Shown here: positions 35,043 to 43,132 of the stretch, in pieces
Position numbering within the stretch: position 1 is the stretch's first letter
Layout: every line of letters starts with the position of its first letter
Source of the DNA: Cohnella silvisoli
Lineage (GTDB): Bacteria; Bacillota; Bacilli; Paenibacillales; Paenibacillaceae
NCBI RefSeq assembly: GCF_021190915.1
Contig: NZ_JAIOAP010000001.1
Location: 806,001-870,000, forward strand
Direction: 5' to 3'
Length of the DNA stretch: 64,000 nt
Program-made: the position numbers and the translations under genes
The notes under the pieces: generated by a model
What the model was told of the DNA's origin: nothing
Databases searched by the model: none
The model's input: the letters and a program-made list of their open reading frames with translations, nothing else

Positions 35043-36617
35043 TTAATTGTAATATGTGTCCTCTTCGTTTTCCGCTTCGTTGTGTTCAATTTCGCTGTAC
35101 TGGACTGCGTCTTCCTCGGAAGTCTCGCTATAAACGGGTTGTTCTTCTTCGTCTTCAATCTCTTCTAAGTCGTTATAGACGGGTTCTTCGTTGTCTTCCT
35201 CGTCCATGTAAAAGCCGGAAGCACCTTCATTCTCCTGCTCGACCGCCGCGCTCGGCGCGGCTCCCTCCGGCCTGCGGTTCAATTCCGATGGTTTTAAGTT
35301 CTGACCTTCGGGATTGTTCCTGGACTTGCTCAATAGCTCCCCGAGAACGGAGTTTTTCTGGCTATGCTTCTCGCGCATTTGGTCTTCGGCCGTTTCGGGG
35401 TTATGGTCGGCATAACCGAGGAGCTCCGTCGCGGACGCCTGCATGTTCTGGGTTCCATTCTTCCCGACGAATTCCACTCCAAGGCGTTCCGTCTGTACTT
35501 TGTTTTTCTCCAGTTGCTGAACCGTCTGCATCATCTGCTTGGATCCGGGGCGATAATGGCCGCTCGTGTCGGACACGAGTTCAACTTGTCCGTCCCGAAC
35601 CTGCATCTCTCCGGCCCCGGCAACTTCTTCGCCGCCTAGGAAGCTGGAGTGGTGAAAACGTTCTTGCTGCAACGCTCCTCTGTCCGCCGCTTCCCGCCCT
35701 CTTGTCTTATTTTCTTGGATCGCGTCGCCGGTATAGAATTGCCCTGCCCCATCCATCGTGAAAATATGGCGATCCCCCTTGGCGCCGATCGCCGCTGGTC
35801 TTTCAGCTCCGATAGTATTGAGATTACTGCCGTCCGAAAGGCTGGACATCTCGCCTTTATCGTTGAAACCCCGCGCGTACTGGGCTCTTTTCTCGGCGGT
35901 GTCCGCATAGAATGTCGTTGATGGCAACTGGGTTTGCATATGAGGATTAGGCCGTTGAACGGAGGAATCAAAGCTCGTCATTCCCGCGAGCATAGGTTTC
36001 ATCGCGAAATTCCCGTTGTCGGAAGGAGCGGGTGCGCTGCTTGCATTTGCTCCTGTCGGTACCGGAGTGCTGCTCGGTCCGGTTGCTTGGCTTGGGCCGC
36101 CGTTCGCAGGCGCTGCGAGCCTTGGGGGCGACGGAGCCAATGGAGCTACCGCCCTTTCGGGAGCGCTATAAGCATTGTAAATGCCGCTGTATGCTGTTGG
36201 TGCTGCAGAACTGCTGTCTTCGGGGGGCCTGTATGCACCGTAAACCCCGCCGGTAGCAGGTGCGGGATCTGCCGGCGTAGGCAATTCGGGTCCAGCGCTG
36301 GACCCTCCACCGTAAAGATAGGAGTGCGCATCTACCGAAGCGAGCCCTGCCGCAGGCGTCGGCGTTGGACCCGCCGATCCAAGGCTCGCAGCTTCGCTCC
36401 CTCCGCCGCCATATAGGTAAGCCTCTGGACTAAGTGGCGTCGCATCCATGGCCTGCTGGGTCGCTTGATTGCCGACGGCTTCCTGCATCTCAAGCGCGGG
36501 CTCCTGCTGTCTATGTGCACCCATCATGGGAGCTCGTGCTGGTCCTGCCGACCTCTGTGCGCCTACAAAAGGAGCGCTGCTGCTGGAAACCGCATTGCTT
36601 CGAGCCCTGCCTGACAT
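35043..36617 (-). CDS. 524-residue toxin- or effector-like protein of unknown function
   Basis: The start is ATG 36617, with GGAG 9 nt upstream; TTG 36632 is too far 5'. Residues 1-60 are Ala/Ser/Arg-rich and contain EMQEAVGNQATQQAM, like the LQxxxGNxAVxxL motif before contractile-injection-system cargo and DUF4157 proteins. Residues about 60-235 are Pro/Ala/Gly/Tyr-rich linker with repeated YLYGGG. Residues about 250-420 form the only globular region, with HIFTMDGAGQFYTGD, HHSSFLGGEEVAGAGEMQV and SDTSGHYRPG, seen in other uncharacterised secreted or toxin-like proteins. The last 80 residues are strongly acidic with repeated PVYN/PVYSE. No signal peptide, partner or immunity gene is obvious. 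Confidence 0.7.
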   Translation of the reverse strand: MSGRARSNAVSSSSAPFVGAQRSAGPARAPMMGAHRQQEPALEMQEAVGNQATQQAMDATPLSPEAYLYGGGGSEAASLGSAGPTPTPAAGLASVDAHSYLYGGGSSAGPELPTPADPAPATGGVYGAYRPPEDSSSAAPTAYSGIYNAYSAPERAVAPLAPSPPRLAAPANGGPSQATGPSSTPVPTGANASSAPAPSDNGNFAMKPMLAGMTSFDSSVQRPNPHMQTQLPSTTFYADTAEKRAQYARGFNDKGEMSSLSDGSNLNTIGAERPAAIGAKGDRHIFTMDGAGQFYTGDAIQENKTRGREAADRGALQQERFHHSSFLGGEEVAGAGEMQVRDGQVELVSDTSGHYRPGSKQMMQTVQQLEKNKVQTERLGVEFVGKNGTQNMQASATELLGYADHNPETAEDQMREKHSQKNSVLGELLSKSRNNPEGQNLKPSELNRRPEGAAPSAAVEQENEGASGFYMDEEDNEEPVYNDLEEIEDEEEQPVYSETSEEDAVQYSEIEHNEAENEEDTYYN

Positions 36618-36772
36618 GGGAATCGTCTCCAATTAGTCAAATTTACTTCCATCGTACGATTTTTCGACGCTTTTCGCAATGTAATTTAATGCCTGTGTAA
36701 GCCGGTTATTTATCATGTAGAATAGGGGGAGACATTAGAGACAATAGATAGAGAGTGATGGGAGAGATTAGA

Positions 36773-37441
36773 ATGGCAATTAAAGCGGTTGTGTTCGACT
36801 TTGACGGAACATTGATGGATACGGAAACGTGCGCTTTCGATGCTTTTACCGGAATTTATGCGGAATATGGTCAGTCGCTGGCATTGGAAGCTTGGGCGGT
36901 TGGAATTGGAACGCGGGGCGGGTTTGACCCTTATGAGGAATTGGAACGGCTGACGGGAGGTCCGATGGATCGCGCAACGATAAAAGCGAGGTTTAACGAG
37001 GTGCATGAGGCGAACCTGGCCAAGACTGCGCTATTCCCAGGTGTCATCGACCGTTTGAAGGAAGCGCAGCGGCTGGGTTTGTTGATTGGCCTTGCCTCCA
37101 GTTCGGACAGAGCGTGGATTGAACGGCATTTGGAACAGCAGGGAATCAGGTCCTATTTTCAAGTTATCCGCTCGTCCGACGATGTAGAACAAGTGAAACC
37201 GGATCCTACTTTGTACAAACTGGCTGTAGAAGCGCTTGGCGTGAAAGCGAACGAAGCGATCGCCATCGAAGATTCCGTCAACGGATTGCGGGCGGCCAAG
37301 GCTGCCGGTCTCTTCGGAGTCGCCGTGCCGAACCAAGTGACAGCCAAAATGGATTTCCATGATGCTGATCTCATCCTCAATAGTCTGGAGCAACGATCCT
37401 TCGAGGACATCATTCGGCAGCTGGAGCAAAACACAAAATAG
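36773..37441 (+). CDS. HAD-superfamily sugar phosphatase/beta-phosphoglucomutase-like
   Basis: The 222-residue protein carries all HAD motifs: VFDFDGTLMDTE (nucleophile and acid/base Asp), ASSSDRAW (motif II), the Lys in QVKPDPTLY (motif III) and AIEDSVNGLRAAKAAG (motif IV). The helical cap between motifs I and II is of the beta-phosphoglucomutase subfamily. It could be a phosphoglucomutase or a general sugar phosphatase. ATG 36773 is 6 nt after GGGAGAG; ATG 36758 is the alternative. No sugar kinase or phosphorylase is adjacent, so the substrate is open. Confidence 0.85.
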   Translation: MAIKAVVFDFDGTLMDTETCAFDAFTGIYAEYGQSLALEAWAVGIGTRGGFDPYEELERLTGGPMDRATIKARFNEVHEANLAKTALFPGVIDRLKEAQRLGLLIGLASSSDRAWIERHLEQQGIRSYFQVIRSSDDVEQVKPDPTLYKLAVEALGVKANEAIAIEDSVNGLRAAKAAGLFGVAVPNQVTAKMDFHDADLILNSLEQRSFEDIIRQLEQNTK

Positions 37442-37526
37442 TCGAAAGCCATTACCATACAAAATACTGAAAACACAGCAACAGAACCAGAACACGGTAA
37501 CTAGCACTCCAAGTCGCACGAAGCAC

Positions 37527-37730
37527 CGCAAATAGGTTCAGATTCTGGACCTACAGAGCCGCCAAGAGCACCGAAGACGCAAATAGGTTCAGATTCTGGA
37601 CCTACAGAGTCCCACGGAGCACTGAAAACACAAATAGGTTCAGATTCTGAACCTACCGAGTCGCAAGGAGTGCCGAAAACGCAAAAAGGTTCAGAATGTG
37701 GACTTACTGAGTCTCGCTTAGTAACAAAAA
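37527..37730. repeat. Tandem 51-bp hairpin repeat, array 3 (four copies)
   Basis: Hairpins of the type GGTTCAG-ATT-CTGAACC start at 37535, 37586, 37637 and 37688, exactly 51 bp apart; the fourth is degraded. Linkers contain GCACCGAA, GCACTGAA or TGCCGAA. The repeat keeps a long minus-strand frame open, which I regard as non-coding. Confidence 0.9.
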
Positions 37731-37751
37731 TTTGTACGCTATGGTTAGTCT

Positions 37752-37965
37752 GGTGCCGAGAAAACGAGCAGTAGCGGTACTTTTTACAGCTGCGGTTGAT
37801 TTTGTGCCGAGAAAATAAGCAGTAGCAGTACTTTTTACCGCTGCGGTTGATCTGGTGCCGAGAAAACAAGCATTAGCAGTACTTTTTACCGCTGCGATTG
37901 ATCTGGTGCCGAGAAAACAAGCAGTAGCAGTACTTTTTACCGCTGCGGTTAATCTGCAATAAGTG
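37752..37965. repeat. Tandem 51-bp hairpin repeat, array 4 (four copies)
   Basis: Inverted repeats AGCGGTA-CTTTT-TACCGCT (left arm varying to AGCAGTA) start at 37773, 37824, 37875 and 37926, exactly 51 bp apart. Linkers carry GGTGCCGAGAAAACAAGCA. The array adjoins array 3 in the gap between the HAD gene and ycxB; the gap holds no gene I can support. Confidence 0.9.
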
Positions 37966-37980
37966 CGGCTAGAGAACCTC

Positions 37981-38478
37981 TTATTTGATGAGTCCTGTTT
38001 GGATCTTTTGGTGTTTGCCCACGATTTGCCGGAATAAATCTTCCTGGCCTTTGTCGCTGAATTGGTCTCTCGGAACGATCCAGAATTGTCTTTTGTCCAG
38101 GAAAACGTAGAAAAACTTATCGGTTTCCCATACTTTGCGGATAAACTCCCATTTTGCTTGCGAGTTCGCGTCTTCGGAATTCAGGCTGACCTCTTCATCG
38201 CCGATGGAGAGGGTGAATAGCTTGCTGTATCTCTTGTCGCTGCTGAATCTCATTGGCCGAATATAGCAGGAGCCGACGTAGGAAAGGGCAAGCACGAAAA
38301 GCAGCAGCAATCCGATCCATAACAACGATGTTGTCCCGGTCATCCAATAAAAAATGATTTCAAACAGAAAAACGGCCAGCCCTATCCCGTTGGAAATCCA
38401 AAATCGAAGAGAATGATGATGGTAATCTCTAATCCCCTTGCTCATATAATCGCTTAATTTAAACGTAAGTTCGACCAT
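37981..38478 (-). CDS. YcxB-family membrane protein
   Basis: The 165-residue protein has two membrane spans in a hairpin at about residues 28-75 (GIGLAVFLFEIIFYWM and LLWIGLLLLFVLALSYVG). A C-terminal cytoplasmic beta-rich domain follows, ending in the YcxB pattern WEFIRKVWETDKFFYVFLDK then FWIVPRDQF. The family resembles a PH-like fold and has no assigned biochemical role. It lies downstream of hairpin array 4 and is transcribed towards it. Confidence 0.8.
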   Translation of the reverse strand: MVELTFKLSDYMSKGIRDYHHHSLRFWISNGIGLAVFLFEIIFYWMTGTTSLLWIGLLLLFVLALSYVGSCYIRPMRFSSDKRYSKLFTLSIGDEEVSLNSEDANSQAKWEFIRKVWETDKFFYVFLDKRQFWIVPRDQFSDKGQEDLFRQIVGKHQKIQTGLIK

Positions 38479-38543
38479 CCCGTACGTACTTCCTTCCCCT
38501 AATTAAGATAATCCGTAACCGATCCATTCCGTTCCAATCCGTT

Positions 38544-38732
38544 CTACGCTAAATGAGCCTTCGCACTCTGCAAGGCATCGATGATTCGTTCCAATTCCGC
38601 GCGATTTTCGATAAAAAGCGAGACGTACTTCGGCCGATACCCGCTGCTCGAGAGCTCGATGTGAACATGCTTCTTTTCAGCATCAGCGCTAATATCAATG
38701 AACTCCGTCGAATAAATCATTTGACTAGCCAC
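38544..38732 (-). CDS. 62-residue hypothetical protein
   Basis: GTG 38732 follows GGAGG by 9 nt; the TTG at 38741 lies too close to it. The peptide has two beta-strand stretches (MIYSTEFIDISADAE and KKHVHIELSSSGYRPKYVSLF) and a C-terminal amphipathic helix (ELERIIDALQSAKAHL). There is no signal peptide or membrane segment. I do not recognise the family. Its strong ribosome site and position in a run of minus-strand genes support it. Confidence 0.65.
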   Translation of the reverse strand: MASQMIYSTEFIDISADAEKKHVHIELSSSGYRPKYVSLFIENRAELERIIDALQSAKAHLA

Positions 38733-38770
38733 AAGAAACAACCTCCAAAAGATAAGATACAGAAACTATA

Positions 38771-40984
38771 TCATATGTTGGAAATATTGGGCATCTCGGC
38801 GCGAATGGATTTACGTTTTAACACATAGAGGAGCGCAAGGGCGCATAAGCCATAGGCTGCGAGAATCGCACAATCTGTAAGCAACTCGCTTAGATTGCCA
38901 ATGGAAATGACTTGTCGAAATCCATCTACCGCATAGGTCATCGGCAACAATGGGTGAAGGAACCGGAACAGCCCAGGTTCTAGTTCTACAGGATACGAGC
39001 CCGAGCTGGAGGTCAGTTGCAGCATCAGCACGACAACGGCGGCAAACCGCCCTTTGTCCTCGCCGAGGACGCCAATGAGCAGCATTAGAATAGCCGCGAA
39101 GGTCAGTCCGGTTATTGCCGCCAATCCATACAAATGGATGAATGGCATGACCGTATTCACTCCCAACGCCGCATGAAGCACGAATACCGATAGGATCGAT
39201 TGCGAAAGGCTCACGGAGCCGAGGGCCAAATATTTGCTCCCGATGTAAGAGATCGGATGTCGTGGACGCGTGGTAACAGTGTGAATATCGATGACGAAGA
39301 AGAGCACCAGTGATCCGACCCATAGGGACAACGCGATAAAATAGGGAGCAAACCCCGTGCCGTTGTTCGGAACGGGGTGGGTATTGAGCTCTTCGACTTT
39401 GAGCGGGTCGGACATGACGGCTATCCGCTCATCGCTTTTGCCATCGCTGGAGGCGATCTTAGCCGCTTCGCTCAGCTTCCCGGCTAATTCTCTCTGACCA
39501 TCGCGGATTTGGGCCAATCCTTGCGGCAAGCGCGATGCTCCATCGGCTAAGCGGTCGACACCGGTACGCGCTTCATTCAAGCCGGTGCCAAAGGTGCCCA
39601 GTCCGCCAGCCAATTGCGAGCTTCCTTGCGCAAGCCGGCTGACCCCGTTGATCATTTCCGTTATGCGCCCCAGCTTCTCTTTAATGGAGCCCGTTTCGTC
39701 TTCAACGCGTTTAAGCGCCGCTTGTCCGGCGGAAGCTACGTTGGCGGCCAAATCGGATAAATTCCGCACTGCCTGATCAAGCCGGGCTTGAGCATCGGCA
39801 AGGCGATCCGAAGCGGCTGGTCCGGCTTGCGATGACGATGCTCTATTCAGGCTATCCGCCAGCTTTCGCCCCGCGATCGTGCTCTGTGAAGCCGCTGCTT
39901 GCAACCGATCCGCAGCCCCCCTCAAATCGGATGTGTCCTCGTTTTTCAGCTCCGGATGACTGCTAATGATCTTATCTAATGAATCTCCGACCTCTTTGGT
40001 CCGAGCGTTTTGCGTCTCCAATGCCGATTGCAGATTTCCGGCAGCACCTTGAGCTTCCTCTAACAGCTTCCGATCTTTGACGAAAGCGTTCAGCGCCTCC
40101 GTTAGCGTAGAGTTCTCTCTGTGCAGCGATTCGATAGCTGCTGTTAGCATAGCTCTGGCGGAGGCCGCCTCATTGGCGGCTTGATGCAAGCCGGCAAGGG
40201 CGTGGTTCCAGCCGGCGATCAGTTTATCCGCTTCGCCGGTCACCCCTGCCAATGCGGAATCGAGCTTGGCGAGACCGCTCTCCAGATCATTTGCACCTTG
40301 CTGCAAAGCGGTTAAACCATTCGTCAGCTTACTCATTCCGACTTTAACCTGCTGCAGACCGTCCGACAGTGCCGTCGCTCCGCTGTATGCATCGTCCGTT
40401 CCATTGGCGAGTCGCGTCGCTCCGGCAGCGGCTTCGCTCAAGCCTTCCGCGCCGTTAAGGATTTGGTCGAATACGACCTCCAAATAGTTGGTCGTTAGTT
40501 TGACGTTAAGCTTCTTCTTGATCTCTTCCATGACCGAACGGACGATTTTGGCGCTTAACGGATTGTGGCCTTCATTGAGCTCAAGCGTAAGCAACGGATG
40601 TTCAGGCTTGTCCGTGCCCGCGCTTGAAGCGGCCGATGAAAAATGATTCGGAATGAGCAGGATTCCTGCAACTTCATTAGCGGATAGCTGTCGCTGCGCT
40701 TGATCGCGAGGCTGTTCTTTCCATGACAATTTCTTATCGGAGGTGAGTTCGTCGACTAGCTGTTGTCCTAATAATAAACGCCTGCCTTGAGCGTTAATCC
40801 CTGTATCTTCGTTGACGATCGCAAGCGGAAGATGATGCAATTTCCCGGTCGGGTCCCAGAACGCCCACAAATAGAGAAAGCTATATAACAAGGGCAATAC
40901 CATCAAACCGAGAACGGATACCCGCAAAACTCGGGACGACCATAACGTTCTCATGTCTTCGTATGCAAGGCGCCAGCTGTTCAT
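38771..40984 (-). CDS. YhgE/Pip-domain membrane protein (ABC-2-like)
   Basis: The 737-residue protein has one N-terminal span (VSVLGLMVLPLLYSFLYLWA) with the Pip signature LPLAIVNEDTG. A very long coiled-coil-like extracellular region (about 190-520) has repeated LADG, LSDGL and LTNGL elements. Five or six C-terminal spans follow (about 540-725), as in ABC-2 permeases. Relatives include phage-infection protein Pip and YhgE, and ESX/type VII-associated EsaA. ATG 40984 follows AAGGAG; the codon before it is TTG. It is divergent from araR and shares its upstream region with an AraR-like operator. Confidence 0.9.
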   Translation of the reverse strand: MNSWRLAYEDMRTLWSSRVLRVSVLGLMVLPLLYSFLYLWAFWDPTGKLHHLPLAIVNEDTGINAQGRRLLLGQQLVDELTSDKKLSWKEQPRDQAQRQLSANEVAGILLIPNHFSSAASSAGTDKPEHPLLTLELNEGHNPLSAKIVRSVMEEIKKKLNVKLTTNYLEVVFDQILNGAEGLSEAAAGATRLANGTDDAYSGATALSDGLQQVKVGMSKLTNGLTALQQGANDLESGLAKLDSALAGVTGEADKLIAGWNHALAGLHQAANEAASARAMLTAAIESLHRENSTLTEALNAFVKDRKLLEEAQGAAGNLQSALETQNARTKEVGDSLDKIISSHPELKNEDTSDLRGAADRLQAAASQSTIAGRKLADSLNRASSSQAGPAASDRLADAQARLDQAVRNLSDLAANVASAGQAALKRVEDETGSIKEKLGRITEMINGVSRLAQGSSQLAGGLGTFGTGLNEARTGVDRLADGASRLPQGLAQIRDGQRELAGKLSEAAKIASSDGKSDERIAVMSDPLKVEELNTHPVPNNGTGFAPYFIALSLWVGSLVLFFVIDIHTVTTRPRHPISYIGSKYLALGSVSLSQSILSVFVLHAALGVNTVMPFIHLYGLAAITGLTFAAILMLLIGVLGEDKGRFAAVVVLMLQLTSSSGSYPVELEPGLFRFLHPLLPMTYAVDGFRQVISIGNLSELLTDCAILAAYGLCALALLYVLKRKSIRAEMPNISNI

Positions 40985-41070
40985 CAAACTTGAATCTCCT
41001 TAGGATGGAAAAGTTGCTCAGCAATGGCTTAGTATGACACCGTACAACCGAAAATATGATTCGCGGAAAA

Positions 41071-41101
41071 GGTACGTACAAGTTGATTTCTATGCTATAA
41101 T
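41071..41101 (+). promoter_or_regulatory. araR promoter with AraR-like operator
   Basis: GGTACGTACAAGT (41071-41083) resembles the AraR operator core GTACGTACAA and covers the -35 position of a perfect TATAAT at 41096-41101. Autorepression is inferred. Confidence 0.65.
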
Positions 41102-41156
41102 GTCATTAACTATTTTCGAGCAATGCCATGTACAGTTTGAGTTGGAGGTGCCATCC

Positions 41157-42251
41157 ATGAACGCCCAATCGCCGAAATACTTACAGCTAAAGGAAGAAAT
41201 ATTGTCATGGATTGCCGGCGGGCGTTATCGTCCGGGGGACAAGCTGCCGTCCGAGAACGAGCTCGCGGAGCAATTCTCGTTAAGCCGGCAGACGGTGCGC
41301 CAATCGATCGGGGAGCTCGTCCAAGAAGGCTGGCTCACCCGCGAGCAAGGCAAAGGGACATTCGTCAGCAGATTATCGGCAGACCGTCGAAGCTCCTCGG
41401 GAAACCGCACCGTAGGCATCATTACGACATCGATATCCGATTATATTTTTCCGTCCATTGTTAGGGGCGTTGAAGCGGCTTTGAAAAATAAAGGATACCG
41501 CCTGCTTCTATCGAGCACGGACCATCGCAAGGACCGGGAGCGGGAAAGCTTGGAAATGATGCTGAGCCATTCGGTTTGCGGGCTTATCGTAGAACCGACC
41601 AAGAGCGCCGAGGGCAATCCCAACTTCGATAATTATCTCGCCATTGAGGATCATGGCATTCCGATGCTGATGATTAACGAATCTTATCCGGATTTGGAAT
41701 ACCCGAGCGTAAGAGTGGATGACGATGCCGGCGGGCTTATGGCCGCGAATTACGTACTTGAGTTGGGGCACCGAAGGGTTGCGGGGTTTTTCAAGACGGA
41801 CGACCTGCAAGGAGTACGGCGGATGAAAGGTTTCATTCGCGCCTGCCGGGAATATCATCTCCCGGCGGATGCCAGCACGATCATACGGTACTCCACCGAG
41901 GATAAAGGGGAGCGTCCGCAAAGCATGCTCCGAGAGCTGCTTACATCCGAGTCCCCTCCAACGGCGATCGTATGCTATAACGACCAATTGGCCGTATCTC
42001 TGTTAGATACGATTAGGGACTTGGGTTTACGCATACCGGAGGATCTCTCGATTATCGGGTATGACGATTCGTTCCTCGCGACGGCAACCGAGATCAAGCT
42101 GACGACGATTGAACATCCGAAGTCGGCGTTGGGCGAGAAAGCCGCGACTCTACTCATTGAGCAATTGGAGAAGGGGACGATTCCGCCGAACAAAGAGACG
42201 CTGTACCCGCCGAAACTAATCGTTCGCCAATCCACGATGGAGTATCGTTAA
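41157..42251 (+). CDS. araR: Arabinose repressor, GntR-LacI hybrid
   Basis: The 364-residue protein has an N-terminal GntR winged helix (LPSENELAEQFSLSRQTVRQ, about 30-50) and a LacI/GalR-type periplasmic-binding-like effector domain (about 75-355; VGIITTSISDYIFPSIVRG, then LSIIGYDDSFLA). This fusion is characteristic of AraR, which binds L-arabinose and releases its operators. ATG 41157 follows GGAGGTG; upstream in-frame codons lie in the operator and promoter. It sits just before araD-araB, and AraR-like palindromes lie before both araR and araD. Confidence 0.93.
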   Translation: MNAQSPKYLQLKEEILSWIAGGRYRPGDKLPSENELAEQFSLSRQTVRQSIGELVQEGWLTREQGKGTFVSRLSADRRSSSGNRTVGIITTSISDYIFPSIVRGVEAALKNKGYRLLLSSTDHRKDRERESLEMMLSHSVCGLIVEPTKSAEGNPNFDNYLAIEDHGIPMLMINESYPDLEYPSVRVDDDAGGLMAANYVLELGHRRVAGFFKTDDLQGVRRMKGFIRACREYHLPADASTIIRYSTEDKGERPQSMLRELLTSESPPTAIVCYNDQLAVSLLDTIRDLGLRIPEDLSIIGYDDSFLATATEIKLTTIEHPKSALGEKAATLLIEQLEKGTIPPNKETLYPPKLIVRQSTMEYR

Positions 42252-42259
42252 GCAAACTA

Positions 42260-42289
42260 TCGACACACCTGTACGTACAAGTGTATAAT
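42260..42289 (+). promoter_or_regulatory. araDB promoter with AraR operator
   Basis: TCGACA (42260-42265), 18 nt, TATAAT (42284-42289). Between them lies ACACCTGTACGTACAAGTGT (42265-42284), a 20-bp palindrome with one mismatch and the AraR core. Confidence 0.8.
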
Positions 42290-42359
42290 AAGGGCTGTGT
42301 AAAGCGGTTTCCGTAACGTCGTCGGAGAGCGATCGATCTAGTGGAAGGACGTGTTTTGC

Positions 42360-43070
42360 TTGTTGGAACAACTTAAGGAAAACGTTTGTCGCGCCAATGC
42401 GGAGCTGCCCAAATACGGGCTAGTTACGTTCACTTGGGGCAACGTGAGCGGTTATGACCGACAGTCCGGCCTTATGGTCATTAAGCCAAGCGGCGTGCCT
42501 TACGAGGAATTAAAGCCGGAACAAATGGTCGTCGTAGATTTGGAAGGCAACGTCGTGGAAGGGACCATGCGTCCTTCATCCGATACGCCCACCCACCTCG
42601 TGCTCTATCGTTCTTTTCCGAATATCGGCGGCATCGTGCATACGCACTCGCAGTGGGCAACGATTTGGTCGCAAGCCGGTCAAGCAATTCCCGCCCTCGG
42701 TACGACGCAGGCCGATTATTTCTATGGAACGATTCCCTGTACACGGCCGATGACGGACGCGGAAATCAAAGGGGCCTACGAAGCGGAAACCGGGAATGTA
42801 ATCGTCGAGACATTCCGCGGTATAAACCCGGATCGGGTGCCCGGCGTGCTTGTGAACAGCCATGCGCCGTTCGCTTGGGGCAAAGACGCGATGGATGCGC
42901 TGCACAACGCGGTCGTGCTTGAGGAAGTCGCGAAAATGGCTTACCACACCCGACAATTGAATGCCGGCATTCCTTCGATGAATCAAGCGCTTCTGGACAA
43001 ACATTACTTACGCAAACATGGCGAGAATGCTTATTATGGTCAGCCTGGAGATACGGATACGAAGCATTAA
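42360..43070 (+). CDS. araD: L-ribulose-5-phosphate 4-epimerase
   Basis: The 236-residue class II aldolase-family protein shows the substrate loop [10 protein letters not shown], the phosphate site [10 protein letters not shown], the zinc histidines in [12 protein letters not shown] and [10 protein letters not shown]. It converts L-ribulose 5-phosphate to D-xylulose 5-phosphate, the last arabinose-specific step. TTG 42360 is chosen: GGAAGGA lies 10 nt upstream and MLEQLKENV is the usual start; the GTG at 42351 abuts that site. It is the first gene of the araDB operon. Confidence 0.94.
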   Translation: MLEQLKENVCRANAELPKYGLVTFTWGNVSGYDRQSGLMVIKPSGVPYEELKPEQMVVVDLEGNVVEGTMRPSSDTPTHLVLYRSFPNIGGIVHTHSQWATIWSQAGQAIPALGTTQADYFYGTIPCTRPMTDAEIKGAYEAETGNVIVETFRGINPDRVPGVLVNSHAPFAWGKDAMDALHNAVVLEEVAKMAYHTRQLNAGIPSMNQALLDKHYLRKHGENAYYGQPGDTDTKH

Positions 43071-43082
43071 CGTTTAGGCATT

Positions 43083-43118
43083 ATCCATCCATCCATCCAT
43101 CCATCCATTCATTCATTA
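43083..43118. repeat. Tetranucleotide repeat between araD and araB
   Basis: Six ATCC units, then two ATTC and one ATTA, run directly into the AGGAGG of araB. Copy-number slippage would change the intercistronic length but not the ribosome-site-to-ATG distance. Confidence 0.85.
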
Positions 43119-43132
43119 GGAGGTTTCCATTC

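Noticed and set aside
35036..35761. 241-residue Arg/Leu/Ser-rich plus-strand ORF
   Set aside because: It is antisense to the 35043-36617 gene, has atypical composition and no ribosome site.
37501..37869. 122-residue minus-strand ORF with repeats
   Set aside because: It is only the open frame of two 51-bp DNA arrays with different units; there is no ribosome site and its composition is unlike neighbouring proteins.
42301..42320. cre site before araD
   Set aside because: TGTAAAGCGGTTTCC looks similar, but aligning its CG to the consensus gives three mismatches.
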